From: an uncultured Lachnospiraceae bacterium
Lineage (GTDB): Bacteria; Bacillota; Clostridia; Lachnospirales; Lachnospiraceae
Length of the DNA: 64,000 nt
Direction: 5' to 3'
Assembly (NCBI GenBank): GCA_910579865.1
Contig: CAJTXA010000011.1
Coordinates: 62,001-126,000, forward strand
Below the pieces are notes generated by a model, which was given only the letters and a program-made list of their open reading frames with translations, was not told where the DNA came from and did no database searches. The position numbers and the translations under genes were made by a program. This document shows positions 33,664 to 43,385 of the stretch, in pieces (position 1 is the first letter of the stretch; every line of letters begins with the position of its first letter).

Positions 33664-35145
33664 CTAAATAATAATACAAATCAATCCGCCACGGCTATCA
33701 TTGATAATTTTTTGCATACTTTCCTGCAATTTAAGCTGACTTTCTTCTGTAATTACATGAATTTTTGCTCGTATACCGTCGTCTACAATCTCCTCTATTG
33801 ACTTTCCAAATATATTTGCATCCCAAATACCACCTTCTTGTGTTTCCGCACTTTCCTTAATAAACCGAATCAAGTCATTTGCCTGTTCTTCACTTCCCAC
33901 TATAGGAGCAATTTCCGTATGAATATTGGCTTTAATCATATGAACAGATGGACATTCTGCATTCATCTTCACTCCAAATTTATTTCCATGCCGGATTACC
34001 TGCGGCTCCTCTAATACAATTTCATCTTTTGAAGGTGCTACAACTCCATAGCCAGATCTTCGTACCGATTCCATTGCACTTGCTACTTTTTCATATTCCC
34101 GTTTCTTTCCAGATAACTCTTTTAATGTATGAACAAGCTGATACTCTCCCCGAATTTCGGTTCCACTCAGTTCGGTTAAAAGTTCATAATAATAAGAATC
34201 CGATGTACTAACAGCCAGACGAATACTTCCATCTGCCATATCCATTGCTTCCATTCGTATATCCGTAATATATTCACTATCAGAAAGCTGAGAAAATGCT
34301 GCTTTTGTCACATCTTTCATATAAGAAACACCTTGCAGCAACTTTTTCATTACCTGCAAAAGGGCCTGTTTTAATGGATGAGTAACTGGAAGCATTTCTG
34401 CCCATTTTGGAATTGAAAGTCCAAGTTCTGTAATTGGAAATTCCATTAAAATCAATTCTAATATCTTACGAATATCTTCTAATTTTAATTGTTCACAATT
34501 TAAAGGAATTACTGTAGACTGATATTCTTTTTCCATCTCCCGTACCAATTCTCTTGTTTCTTGCGAATAAGGCCGATTCGAGTTTAGAACAATTACAAAA
34601 GGTTTTCCAAGTTGTTTTAGCTCATTTACTGTTTTTTCTAATGCAGGCCTATAATTTTCTTTTGGAATATCTCCAAAGGAGCCATCTGCTGTAATTACCA
34701 CTCCAATTGTAGCATGATCATTAATTACTTTCTCTGTTCCAATCTCCGCTGCCTGACTAAACGGTATTTCATAATCAAACCAGGGGGTTTTCACCATCCG
34801 TTCTACCTGATTCTCTACATGTCCTTGTGCACCATCTACCATAAATCCTACACAATCAATTAATCGCATTTTTACTTCAATATCATCCGAAAGTTTTACT
34901 TTAGCGGCTTCTTTTGGTATAAATTTAGGTTCGGTTGTCATAATTGTCTTTCCTGCTGCACTTTGCGGAAGTTCATCTCTTGTTTGATTTTTTACATACT
35001 CATCTTCCATTGCTGGAAGTACTAAAAGATCCATAAATCGTTTAATAAATGTTGACTTTCCTGTTCGAACTGGCCCTACTATGCCTATGTAGATTTCCCC
35101 ACCTGTACGGGTACTAATATCTTGATATAAATCGAATGAATCCAC
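33664..35145 (-). CDS. spoIVA: Stage IV sporulation protein A
   Basis: SpoIVA is the ATP-hydrolysing, polymerising base of the spore coat on the forespore outer membrane. The 493-residue protein has normal length. Key features: DISTRTGGEIYIGIVGPVRTGKSTFIKRFMDL with Walker A GPVRTGKST (about 24-32), TIMTTEPKFIPKEA, DCVGFMVDGAQGH (about 115-127) and the C-terminal TEIAPIVGSEEQ. The start is GTG 35145, seven bases after GGGAGG; no ATG upstream fits. A sigma-E-type promoter is at 35180-35208. Confidence 0.97.
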   Translation of the reverse strand: MDSFDLYQDISTRTGGEIYIGIVGPVRTGKSTFIKRFMDLLVLPAMEDEYVKNQTRDELPQSAAGKTIMTTEPKFIPKEAAKVKLSDDIEVKMRLIDCVGFMVDGAQGHVENQVERMVKTPWFDYEIPFSQAAEIGTEKVINDHATIGVVITADGSFGDIPKENYRPALEKTVNELKQLGKPFVIVLNSNRPYSQETRELVREMEKEYQSTVIPLNCEQLKLEDIRKILELILMEFPITELGLSIPKWAEMLPVTHPLKQALLQVMKKLLQGVSYMKDVTKAAFSQLSDSEYITDIRMEAMDMADGSIRLAVSTSDSYYYELLTELSGTEIRGEYQLVHTLKELSGKKREYEKVASAMESVRRSGYGVVAPSKDEIVLEEPQVIRHGNKFGVKMNAECPSVHMIKANIHTEIAPIVGSEEQANDLIRFIKESAETQEGGIWDANIFGKSIEEIVDDGIRAKIHVITEESQLKLQESMQKIINDSRGGLICIII

Positions 35146-35179
35146 AAAATCCCTCCCTATTTGTTTTCTACTTTTCTAT

Positions 35180-35208
35180 AATATATGCACTAAGCTATTG
35201 TCCTATAC
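35180..35208 (-). promoter_or_regulatory. Candidate sigma-E promoter of spoIVA
   Basis: GTATAG (35208-35203), 15-bp spacer, CATATATT (35187-35180) on the minus strand. Layout and spacing equal those before yqfC. Confidence 0.55.
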
Positions 35209-35261
35209 CTCACACGCTTCTTTGCTCTGTAGAAACAAACCAGTTTTTATAGACCTTTCTT

Positions 35262-37622
35262 TTAAATCATTCCTTCTTTTACCAAAGCAGTATAATACAA
35301 AGTAATTGGCAGAAAGCTTTGTGCAAACCCTTTTGTTGCAGCTCCATTTGTTAAAACGGCATCTTCTACCAGCCGTTTTGCTCCTCCGGTATTTGGTATC
35401 GCTTCTCGAATGGTTCGTTCAAATGTCAACTTTCCATAACGCAGATAATCAACATTTCCGCTTAGTTCATAACCAATTGTCAAAGCCTCTAAAAGCAAGG
35501 TATTTGTTCCCAGGCGATTCAAACTAGGAAGTTCTTTATAATAAAACAATCCACATGGCAACATTGCATGTTCTATCAAATCATCTACTGTATCCAACAA
35601 AAGCTGTTTTAATTCTTCAGAAGGAGCAATTCGATAATAACGCATCAAACTACCAATCGCCACAGAGATCATAAATCCAACCCGTATTACTGTATTATCT
35701 GTATAAGGAGCCAGCCATTCGCCATATTCTTTTTTCCATACAAAAAATTGTTGAACAATCCATTCGCACTTTTTTAACCATTTCAAATCGTGTGTTTCAA
35801 TATAAAGAGCTACTAATGTACGAAGTGCCCATCCAGTTTCCCGTGCATTGCTCTCTCCTGCTGTCTGATACATTGGCATTTCTAATAAAGTCAATACATT
35901 TTCTCCAATTCCAATTGCTGTTTGATATCCTCTTTCATCTCCTGTAAAATGATAATAGTCGAAAAGACCCTCTACCCACTCATGCGAGCAAACCATAACC
36001 CCATCTTTTACATGTCGTCTGGTATGTTCCCATTGTCCCCCAATTTGCCATGTTTCTTTACTATAGTGGCATACATCTACATCCATCCAATGCTGCGCTG
36101 TTACTAATAAATAATCCATAAAACGCCGTTCCCCTGTTCTGGCATACTGCATTGCACAGGCATGTGGAAAATCATATTCATTATTTCCCCAGACTAACAT
36201 TCCTTTTCCACGTCCTTGTGTTGTATAATTCATATCTGGTGTATCTCCCCAGCACATCATACCATAACTTCTACCATGTCCATCACATTTTCCAATTAAA
36301 GCAATTTCTACATCGGGATTTTGTTTTTCTGGCTCTAAAAAAATATCCGGCATTACCTTTGCCTCTTGAAATACTTCTGGTCGAATATAAGGTCTATCCT
36401 TCATCTGATACATTAAACTTTGATGATCAATCTCGGTTAGGCTTTCCTTTGCAGAATGAAAATGTAGCAAAAATTTCTGTTCTCTTGACATTCCGCTTTC
36501 CATCTCTACAGACTGAACCCCTTCTGGAACAAGCCAAATAAAAATTCCAGCTTGATCTGCCCGAATTGCTTTTGGAAAATTTTGCTGTGCTTGATAAATT
36601 GTCGCACTTATCCCACCATCTGGCTCTGTTCGATCTGCAAAAAACGTCCCATAAAATACTTCTGCATAGTGTTCATTTGCTTCTTGTATTAAAGAATTTG
36701 CATCTATTACAAGTTCAACTGCTTCCCCATCTTTTCCAATTAAAAAATTAGTCTTATAATTCGAACGTCCAACACAAGTTCGCACGGTATCTGTTCCGAT
36801 TTTGGCTTCAATCAAAGGAAGCTCTTTAATTCCTGTTGTTTGATAAATTCCATTTTCATAACTGCTTTTCTTTTGATCTCCACATCCTGTTGAATCTATA
36901 GGATCTATAGATTTCAATGAACTTTTATAAGAATGAAAAGCAGAAACTGGATTTTCTTTTAATGCTTCTTTTTCAGAAAGAACAGCAAATCCAAAAGAAG
37001 TAAGAGAAAGTAATTCTTCCGTTGTATTAATCAATCGAAACGCTACTTCAATATCTTGACTTTCTGCATAAAAATCTAAATTACATACAAATGTAATTCC
37101 ATTTGTTACTCCTTTACAACTAATTCGAAGGTAAAGATCACCCACTTCTTTTATCGTCCATTTATCAAACCACATTTGATATTCATTCCCATTTCCATCT
37201 TTACAATAGGGACCAACAAATTGTTTGGCTTGATAAGTTTTTTCCTTTGTTTTTAAAGAAGAAAATAAATGGTTTGTATGATTTGAAATTTCTACTGTAA
37301 AAAATTGATTTTGAATGAAAAATCCCTCTTTAGTTTTTTTACAATCTAACATCACTTTCTCTGGCGTTTCTTTTGAATGAAAATCACAGGTTAAAATTTC
37401 TTTTTGATTTCCAGGTAAATCAGCAAGAAAGCGAAGCAGCATATATCGAATAGAACCATCTGCATATCGACTAGTTACTTTTTTTTGAATTGGAACTGCT
37501 TTTTTCTTTTGTAGGATCTGTACTTCATCCAAATTTTGAAGTTCTCCCTCTTTTACTGGAATAGCAATATAACTTTGTACACGTCTGTCATATCGATATA
37601 ATTTATCAAATATAATCTCCAT
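35262..37622 (-). CDS. YetA-like / exo-rhamnogalacturonan-lyase-family protein
   Basis: A 786-residue cytosolic protein (no signal peptide). The N-terminal half (about 1-400) is beta-rich (IRYMLLRFLADLPGNQ; FFTVEISNHTNHLFSSLKTK). The second half is an alpha-barrel with YGMMCWGDTPDMNY, WGNNEYDFPHACAMQYARTGERRFMDYLL, HYSKETWQIGGQWEHTRRH and MVCSHEWVEGLFDYYHFTGD (about 480-590), followed by helical repeats. This architecture and these motifs match YetA/PcRGLX proteins. Characterised fungal members are exo-lyases of rhamnogalacturonan I. Activity here is inferred, and no other pectin gene is in the window. Confidence 0.72.
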   Translation of the reverse strand: MEIIFDKLYRYDRRVQSYIAIPVKEGELQNLDEVQILQKKKAVPIQKKVTSRYADGSIRYMLLRFLADLPGNQKEILTCDFHSKETPEKVMLDCKKTKEGFFIQNQFFTVEISNHTNHLFSSLKTKEKTYQAKQFVGPYCKDGNGNEYQMWFDKWTIKEVGDLYLRISCKGVTNGITFVCNLDFYAESQDIEVAFRLINTTEELLSLTSFGFAVLSEKEALKENPVSAFHSYKSSLKSIDPIDSTGCGDQKKSSYENGIYQTTGIKELPLIEAKIGTDTVRTCVGRSNYKTNFLIGKDGEAVELVIDANSLIQEANEHYAEVFYGTFFADRTEPDGGISATIYQAQQNFPKAIRADQAGIFIWLVPEGVQSVEMESGMSREQKFLLHFHSAKESLTEIDHQSLMYQMKDRPYIRPEVFQEAKVMPDIFLEPEKQNPDVEIALIGKCDGHGRSYGMMCWGDTPDMNYTTQGRGKGMLVWGNNEYDFPHACAMQYARTGERRFMDYLLVTAQHWMDVDVCHYSKETWQIGGQWEHTRRHVKDGVMVCSHEWVEGLFDYYHFTGDERGYQTAIGIGENVLTLLEMPMYQTAGESNARETGWALRTLVALYIETHDLKWLKKCEWIVQQFFVWKKEYGEWLAPYTDNTVIRVGFMISVAIGSLMRYYRIAPSEELKQLLLDTVDDLIEHAMLPCGLFYYKELPSLNRLGTNTLLLEALTIGYELSGNVDYLRYGKLTFERTIREAIPNTGGAKRLVEDAVLTNGAATKGFAQSFLPITLYYTALVKEGMI

Positions 37623-37736
37623 TTCTTTTTCTCCTTAAATTCTTTTTCTTTTTTCTACTTTTATCATAAATCATTTTTTCTGTATTTTCCTTATATATAT
37701 TAACATTTCTACTATAAAATACTATTTTTTTGTCGA

Positions 37737-37765
37737 TTGCGATTCTTTCTTTTTTCCAGTATAAT
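37737..37765 (+). promoter_or_regulatory. Promoter of the cupin gene
   Basis: TTGCGA (37737-37742), 17 bp, TATAAT (37760-37765), about 30 bp before the cupin ATG. Confidence 0.8.
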
Positions 37766-37795
37766 AAAAGAAAAACCATTATAGGAGGTAATTTT

Positions 37796-38116
37796 ATGTT
37801 TGTTTATAATCAAGATTCTGTACCAACTCCATGTGAACCAGGAGTTACAAGAAAAATTTTATCCTATTCAGAAGAATTAATGATGTGTGAAATTACGTTT
37901 GAAAAAGGAGCAAAAGGCAATTTCCATTCTCATCCACATCTGCAAATTACTTATATTGCAGAAGGTAGTTTTTCCTTTACAATAGGAGAAGAAACTAAAA
38001 CTGTAAAAAAAGGAGACAGTGTTTTTATGCCAGCTAATGTTACACATGGTGTAACTTGCTTAGAAGCAGGTAAATTAGTGGATGTTTTTTCTCCAATGCG
38101 AAAAGACTTTCTTTAA
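37796..38116 (+). CDS. Single-domain cupin protein
   Basis: A 106-residue cupin. FHSHPHLQITYIAEGSFSFTIGEE (HxH, then the E replaced by Q/T region and the G motif) is cupin motif 1. GDSVFMPANVTHGVTCLEAG is motif 2 with its His. Metal ligands are therefore mostly present. Similar small cupins bind a metal and sugar- or amino-acid-like ligands. Start ATG 37796 follows TAGGAGGTAA; the open frame extends to 37730 but overlaps the promoter. Confidence 0.88.
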   Translation: MFVYNQDSVPTPCEPGVTRKILSYSEELMMCEITFEKGAKGNFHSHPHLQITYIAEGSFSFTIGEETKTVKKGDSVFMPANVTHGVTCLEAGKLVDVFSPMRKDFL

Positions 38117-38154
38117 TATACATTGCAGATATATTGTAAGCTAAGGAGAAACTT

Positions 38155-38658
38155 ATGGCTGATGAACTAGCTCGAATTGGATTTTTGTCAGCAATTTTAA
38201 AGCTAAATTCAAGTGATATAAAAGAAACCCGTCTTTTAAATACCAATCTTCGAAAATTACATGAAAATGAAAAACAAGGAATTCTTGATGTTCTACTATG
38301 GGCTAAATTCCTTAATGCAGAACGAAAGGAAGAATTCGATATGTTAGCAGAAAAAAATTCTTACATTAATCATGCCTATCAGCAATTACAAATCATTAGT
38401 CAGGATAAAGACAAACGATTGGAATATGAAGCTAGGCAAAAAGCCATTTGGGATCATAACCAACTTATGTTAGAAGCAGAACAACGAGGAATAGAACGAG
38501 GAATGGAACAAGGAATACATGCAATCATTCTAAATAGTTTAGAAGATAATCTATCAAAAGAAAAAATCTTAGATAAACTTCAACGATATTTTTCTTTAAC
38601 AGAAGAAAAAGCCAAAAACTACTATGAACGATTTACTAGAAACGATGAAAACAACTAG
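38155..38658 (+). pseudogene. Internally deleted Rpn-family nuclease
   Basis: A 167-codon open frame. Its start (FLSAILKLNSSDIKETRLLNTNLRKLHENEKQGILDV) matches the end of the first block of Rpn/PD-(D/E)XK transposase-related nucleases, and the rest (LLWAKFLNAERKEEFDMLAEKN, then QRGIERGMEQG) matches their C-terminus. The catalytic region that should follow ILDV (including the E-x-Q/K core) and the initial NDYVFKKIFG-type segment are absent. Usual length is about 300 residues. The remaining frame is open with a good ribosome binding site (AAGGAG), so a short peptide could be made but cannot be a nuclease. Confidence 0.75.
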
Positions 38659-38702
38659 GAAAATTATCAGTAAAAACAAAGGAATTTCGTGATATAAAGA
38701 AA

Positions 38703-38743
38703 TTGTCGCACTGTATATAATTGTTCTATTATCAGTGCGACAA
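38703..38743. terminator. Hairpin between convergent genes
   Basis: TTGTCGCACTG (38703-38713) and CAGTGCGACAA (38733-38743) form a perfect 11-bp stem. Pyrimidine-rich tails follow on both strands. Confidence 0.7.
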
Positions 38744-38762
38744 CTCTTTAGAAAACTAATTT

Positions 38763-39176
38763 TTAATCTATACTTTTTTTAATTTTTCTCAAGATAAAAA
38801 TAAGACTAATTCCCATTAAACTATGTCCAATTCCTGCAATTCCAGAAATGGATGCGTCAATTCCTTTTTCTAAATTTATAATTTCTTGTACTTGTATTAA
38901 GCCACGTATAAAAAACGCAAGTCCAGTAATATTTAACCCAATTTGATAAACAAGAATAAATTTTTTTATTGTTTTATCTGAGAAAGCAAATAGCTTTTCT
39001 ACTAACATAAGAATAAGAAAAAAGAACATGCCAAGTAAAAAGTAATGTGTATGTAAAATGGACAAATTCGTTTGACCTGTAAAATGATTCAATTTTGTAA
39101 ATTCTCGATAAAACACACCAAATATCATAGCTATAATTGCATAAAAAAAAGCGAAATTTGCATACCATTTTTCCAT
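38763..39176 (-). CDS. DUF2871 membrane protein
   Basis: A 137-residue protein with four membrane helices. FFYAIIAMIFGVFYREFTKLNHFTGQTNLSILHTHYFLLGMFFFL (about 7-51) is the DUF2871 signature, with the conserved HTH histidines. The C-terminus has GIAGIGHSLMGISLIFIL. Function unknown. ATG 39176 follows AAAGGAG; it starts 12 bp after the clostripain-family gene. Confidence 0.88.
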   Translation of the reverse strand: MEKWYANFAFFYAIIAMIFGVFYREFTKLNHFTGQTNLSILHTHYFLLGMFFFLILMLVEKLFAFSDKTIKKFILVYQIGLNITGLAFFIRGLIQVQEIINLEKGIDASISGIAGIGHSLMGISLIFILRKIKKSID

Positions 39177-39187
39177 TATTTTCTCCT

Positions 39188-41560
39188 TTACTGTACAAAT
39201 GCTGGTGTCCAATAGCTTTGATTATAGATATCAGTAAACCGATACATTACCCTAATTGCTCCTTCTCCTATCTCTACATTACTGATTGTCATTTCTTCTG
39301 TTACTGTCATCTTTTCTCCTAAATAATAACTGTCCTGATAGGTGCCATCATAAGAATAATAATCACAGAGAAATTCTAAGGTATCTCCAGATTGAAGTTC
39401 TGTTACACTTTTTGCTATTGTTTCGGTTTCATTATTTTTATAATTATAGCAAGCTCCCGCTATATACCCATATGGTGTTTCACTATCAAATACAAGTAAT
39501 AAATCAACCTTCTGTCCATTCAGCAAAGCTGGTACTCGTCCTGTAATTGTATAAGAAGTTTCTTCTTCCATTGTATTGATATAATAATAGGCAACTGGCT
39601 GTCCATTAATTGCAATCCAAGTGTGATCGGTATCTCCAATTAATGCTCCATTCTCATCAAAAGAAAATACATTATCTAGCCCTAAATCGATATATCCTTC
39701 TCCATCATCATAAAATACATTTAATTCTAAACTTTGTACAAGATCCCATTGTTCTTCTTTTAATGTCATATAATGGAAACCATCTGACCCAATTTGCCAC
39801 TGTAAAGTGGAAGGATCAAAACGGTTCTCAGCTAAATAATTTGCTATACTTTCTGTATAAAGTTCTCTATCCGATAAAAAATTACTATTAGAAGCATCTA
39901 ATCCTGAAATACTACTAAGATCACCTGATAAAAAACTTCCCAATAGTTCTAGAATGGCAGCAGAAGAATCTGCTCCTGTACTTTGTTCTCCAAATAAAGA
40001 AGGAAATGGGGAAGCTGTTCCTCCTGCCGCTACCTGACCACTTACTTCTAAACTAGCAAATTCTTGAATACAACGGCTATATTCTTGATCCATTCCAATT
40101 TGTTGATACGTACGTACTGCCTGATCGACAGAAGAAGTTTTCTGATAAGGAAAATAAATCGACAATCCATAGGCGTTGGTCATATTAGAAGAAGTTCGAT
40201 TATATTTTACTGTTCCAAGTACTGCTTCTGCTAAAGCTTTTCCTTCCTCTGTTCCCATATTGGAAGCTAGATGGACCAAATCCACTTGATCGATTTTCGA
40301 AGATTGTGCAAACTCTCGTGTATGATAACGTGCCTTTGAAACTGTCTGATACTCTTCCTGTTGTAATAAAGTACTGGTTTTTCGAGAGAATTCTGTTAAT
40401 CGTTCTGGTAATGTCAATTCTAATTCTGCCAGATCAATAACTGAAAGAGTTGTCTTTTGTCCACGACATTTTTTTGCACAAGTATCTACAAAATCATCTG
40501 CTATCTGTTTTCCTAACTCAATCGTAGACAAGGAAGGATTCTTTCCCAAAGCAGTTAGCCAGTCAGTATAATACCATCCTACTCCTGGTTCCGTCTCTTC
40601 TGAAGCAATTAGATAGTCTCCATACTGTGTCAACATAAGTGCATTTTCCGCCGTTGCCATTAAGCAGGCATCAAAACCAATAAAATCAAATGTCATTCCT
40701 GCATTTTGCAATGCTTTACGAATCCCAGCCAAACTCATAGAGCCACTGCGAGGATATTTTTGATCATATCCATATCCACTAACAGAACCACCGCCATGAT
40801 CCCAAAAAATAAGTTCATTTCGATTTGCTGGAAAATGCTCTTGACACCAATTTATAAATTCTGTCAAAGTATTCGGCTCGGTCATCGATACCTGTCCAGC
40901 ATCTTTGACATGGCAGATTAATTCTCCATTTTTTACTTGATAAATCTGATTTGTTTGGTTACTTACTGTACGATTACGCCAACTAGTACAACCACCTGTA
41001 TAAACCAATAAATTAATATTTTTTCCTAAATCCGCTGCCATCATTTCTTGTAAATCCGAGGTAGCCATTCCATAATTAGATTCTAAATCTGTTCCACACA
41101 TATAAACCATAATGGTTATTTGATCATTTCCATTTCCTAAAATCTGTGTTCGTTTCTTTCGTGCTTCGGGAATCACAGAAGTATCCAATTTCCCTGTATT
41201 TTTTGCATTAAGCCAACCATTTGTAGAAGTATTAAGAGCATTTGGAAAAATGGTTTCTAAGCTTCCTTCTGCTGAATTGTCAGAATAAGTTGGATTATTT
41301 TCCGATGTATTTGGAAATAGGCTAAGTCCCCCTTTTCCTAAAAGTGCCGCTAATAAAACTAAAATCAAAATAAATGGACTTTTTCTTCCACCTCCTCCAG
41401 AAAAATCTCTTCGTCCAGCTTGTCCATCAGAATTTTTTTGATTGGAAGAATTATTGCTATTCCCTACCAGACCGTGATGTAGACCTTCCCCTCGCTTATG
41501 AACCCCTTGACTACTGCCTGTCACATTTTTTTCTCTTGATCTTGGTCTTTTCTGTTCCAT
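39188..41560 (-). CDS. Clostripain-family (C11) protein, membrane anchored
   Basis: A 790-residue protein. A basic, Ser/Gly-rich N-terminus (about 1-60) precedes one membrane helix (about 65-85, ILILVLLAALLGKGG). The C11 peptidase domain has ITIMVYMCGTDLESNYG (about 152), INLLVYTGGCTSW, NELIFWDHGGGSVSGYGYD (catalytic His) and FDFIGFDACLMATAEN (catalytic Cys, about 300), as in clostripain. The C-terminal third is beta-rich and less typical. It faces outwards. ATG 41560 has GAGGA seven bases upstream; upstream ATGs in the frame lack such sites. Confidence 0.88.
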   Translation of the reverse strand: MEQKRPRSREKNVTGSSQGVHKRGEGLHHGLVGNSNNSSNQKNSDGQAGRRDFSGGGGRKSPFILILVLLAALLGKGGLSLFPNTSENNPTYSDNSAEGSLETIFPNALNTSTNGWLNAKNTGKLDTSVIPEARKKRTQILGNGNDQITIMVYMCGTDLESNYGMATSDLQEMMAADLGKNINLLVYTGGCTSWRNRTVSNQTNQIYQVKNGELICHVKDAGQVSMTEPNTLTEFINWCQEHFPANRNELIFWDHGGGSVSGYGYDQKYPRSGSMSLAGIRKALQNAGMTFDFIGFDACLMATAENALMLTQYGDYLIASEETEPGVGWYYTDWLTALGKNPSLSTIELGKQIADDFVDTCAKKCRGQKTTLSVIDLAELELTLPERLTEFSRKTSTLLQQEEYQTVSKARYHTREFAQSSKIDQVDLVHLASNMGTEEGKALAEAVLGTVKYNRTSSNMTNAYGLSIYFPYQKTSSVDQAVRTYQQIGMDQEYSRCIQEFASLEVSGQVAAGGTASPFPSLFGEQSTGADSSAAILELLGSFLSGDLSSISGLDASNSNFLSDRELYTESIANYLAENRFDPSTLQWQIGSDGFHYMTLKEEQWDLVQSLELNVFYDDGEGYIDLGLDNVFSFDENGALIGDTDHTWIAINGQPVAYYYINTMEEETSYTITGRVPALLNGQKVDLLLVFDSETPYGYIAGACYNYKNNETETIAKSVTELQSGDTLEFLCDYYSYDGTYQDSYYLGEKMTVTEEMTISNVEIGEGAIRVMYRFTDIYNQSYWTPAFVQ

Positions 41561-41649
41561 TCTTATTTCCTCATTTCTTTCTATCATAATGCTTCTGCCT
41601 ATTTTGGAAAATAATCTTAAGCAGATTTTTTGCGATATCAGTATAGCAT

Positions 41650-41680
41650 ATTTTTTCCAACAATGCGACAAAAAATGAAA
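41650..41680 (-). promoter_or_regulatory. Candidate extended -10 promoter of the clostripain-family gene
   Basis: On the minus strand TGC followed by TATACT (near 41644-41652) forms an extended -10, with TTGTCG about 20 bp upstream. It lies between the glycan-operon terminator and the gene start. Spacing is not ideal. Confidence 0.4.
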
Positions 41681-41731
41681 CAAATCGAAGAAAGAAAAAT
41701 GTTTCTATCATCTTTCTTTTCTTCGATTTGT
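41680..41731 (-). terminator. Terminator of the glycan operon
   Basis: ACAAATCGAAGA (41731-41720 on the minus strand) pairs with the complement at 41691-41680, a 12-bp stem extended by A-T pairs, and TTTCATTTTTT follows. It ends the operon that begins at 56622. Confidence 0.8.
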
Positions 41732-41769
41732 CTTATATCCTTTCTTTTTGTGCACTTTTTAATTTTTAT

Positions 41770-42531
41770 TTATCTGTTTTTCTTACTTATTTCTTCCATT
41801 TTTACTCGATAAGCTTCACATACTTCTCTTGCCTTACCTATCCTATGTATTTCTCCCTTTTCTAACCAAATTGCATGACTGCAAAGCCGTTTTACTTCTT
41901 CTAATGAATGAGATACATATAAAAGAGTCGTTCCTCCAGAAAGCATCTCTTCCATACGCTGTTCACATTTTTTTCGAAATGCATAATCTCCAACAGAAAG
42001 GATTTCATCTACAATTAAAATATCAGGCCGAACCATAGTTGCAACGGCAAATCCAAGTCTTGCTTTCATACCAGAAGAATAATTCTTAATAGGAGAATCC
42101 AAAAATTCTTGCAATTCTGCAAATGCTACAATTTCGTCAAAATGTTCCCGCATATATTTTTCTGTATGTCCTAATACACATCCATTTAGATAAATATTCT
42201 CTCTTGCTGTCAGATTTTGATCAAATCCAGCTCCAAGCTCAATTAAAGGAGCAATGCTTCCATATACTCGAATTGTTCCTTTATATGGTTTTAAGATTCC
42301 ACTAATGGCTTTTAATAATGTAGATTTTCCAGAACCATTCGCTCCTATTATTCCCCATGCCTCTCCCTGTTTTATTTGAAAACTAATATTTTTTACCGCT
42401 AAAAATTCTTGAAATACCAATTCCTTTTTTATTAACCGAATCATATACTCCTTTAAATTATCCACTTTTTGATTCGCTAAATTAAATCGAATTGTTACAT
42501 GATTTACTTCAATTACTGTTCTCTGATTCAT
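41770..42531 (-). CDS. Polysaccharide ABC exporter ATPase (Wzt/TagH-type)
   Basis: A 253-residue ATPase. Walker A is IGANGSGKSTLLKAI (about 60-74), the signature is NYSSGMKARLGFAVAT (about 153-168), and Walker B is ILIVDEILSVGD (about 175-186). The H-loop is in LLYVSHSLEEVKRL. The N-terminal strand VNHVTIRFNLANQKVDNLKEYMIRLIKKE is characteristic of polysaccharide and teichoic-acid exporters. There is no extended carbohydrate-binding C-terminus. It pairs with the permease upstream. ATG 42531 (AGGAAG before it) is chosen over the longer frame to 42660, which overlaps the permease. Confidence 0.92.
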   Translation of the reverse strand: MNQRTVIEVNHVTIRFNLANQKVDNLKEYMIRLIKKELVFQEFLAVKNISFQIKQGEAWGIIGANGSGKSTLLKAISGILKPYKGTIRVYGSIAPLIELGAGFDQNLTARENIYLNGCVLGHTEKYMREHFDEIVAFAELQEFLDSPIKNYSSGMKARLGFAVATMVRPDILIVDEILSVGDYAFRKKCEQRMEEMLSGGTTLLYVSHSLEEVKRLCSHAIWLEKGEIHRIGKAREVCEAYRVKMEEISKKNR

Positions 42532-42557
42532 TTCTATTTCTTCCTTTTGTTTTGCAC

Positions 42558-43346
42558 TTAAATATGTAAAATAAAGCGATCCTGATTTTTCAAAAACATT
42601 CCTGTTCCAAACACTAACATCACAATTGCTGCTATACAGCCTGCTATTACATATTCCCACTGTGGAAACGTTCCAATATAAAAAATATCTCGAAATTGTT
42701 TTGTATAATAATACATAGGATTAAAATATAAAATTGCAAAACGGACTGTTTGCGGTAAAGACTCAATCGGATAAAAAATTGGTGTTAAATACATCCATGC
42801 CATCATAACTGCATTATAAATATGCTGTACATCTTTAAAAAATACATTTGCCTGTGCTAAAAATAAACCAAGTCCTAAAGAAAATCCAAATATCTGTAAC
42901 AAAACAAACGGAAATAACAAATTATAAATGCTAAATTTAGCTCTAGTTATAAACATAATAAAAATTAAAGCAACTAAATTAAAAAGCAAATCGATTAAGG
43001 TACTAACTACTTTAGAAAAAGTAAAAATATATTTGGGAACATAAGCCTTTTTTATTAGTGCACCATTTACATTAATGGAATGCATCGCCTGTGCAGTTGA
43101 GATTTTCATAAAATTAAACAATAACTGACCACAAAATAAATAGACTGGGAAATTGACAATATTTCGTTGAAACATTGCAGAAAATACAATAGTCATAACA
43201 ATCATAGATAAAAGGGGATCTAAAACACTCCAAAAATATCCTAAAATACTTCTTCGATACTTTAGTTTTAGATCTCTCATTACAAGATGTTTTAATAAAT
43301 CTTTATAATGAAAAAACTCTTTTAGTCGATTCCACCAAATCCTCAT
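42558..43346 (-). CDS. Polysaccharide ABC exporter permease (Wzm/TagG-type)
   Basis: A 262-residue ABC-2 permease with six membrane helices. LVMRDLKLKYRRSILGYFWSVLDPLLSMIVMTIVFS (about 21-56) and the C-terminal YLTPIFYPIESLPQTVRFAILYFNPMYYY (about 187-215) are signatures of O-antigen/teichoic-acid exporters. With the ATPase it would export a lipid-linked glycan made by the operon. Confidence 0.93.
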   Translation of the reverse strand: MRIWWNRLKEFFHYKDLLKHLVMRDLKLKYRRSILGYFWSVLDPLLSMIVMTIVFSAMFQRNIVNFPVYLFCGQLLFNFMKISTAQAMHSINVNGALIKKAYVPKYIFTFSKVVSTLIDLLFNLVALIFIMFITRAKFSIYNLLFPFVLLQIFGFSLGLGLFLAQANVFFKDVQHIYNAVMMAWMYLTPIFYPIESLPQTVRFAILYFNPMYYYTKQFRDIFYIGTFPQWEYVIAGCIAAIVMLVFGTGMFLKNQDRFILHI

Positions 43347-43385
43347 ATCGGTCTCCCTTTCTAACTGATAATTCTAATCGAATAA

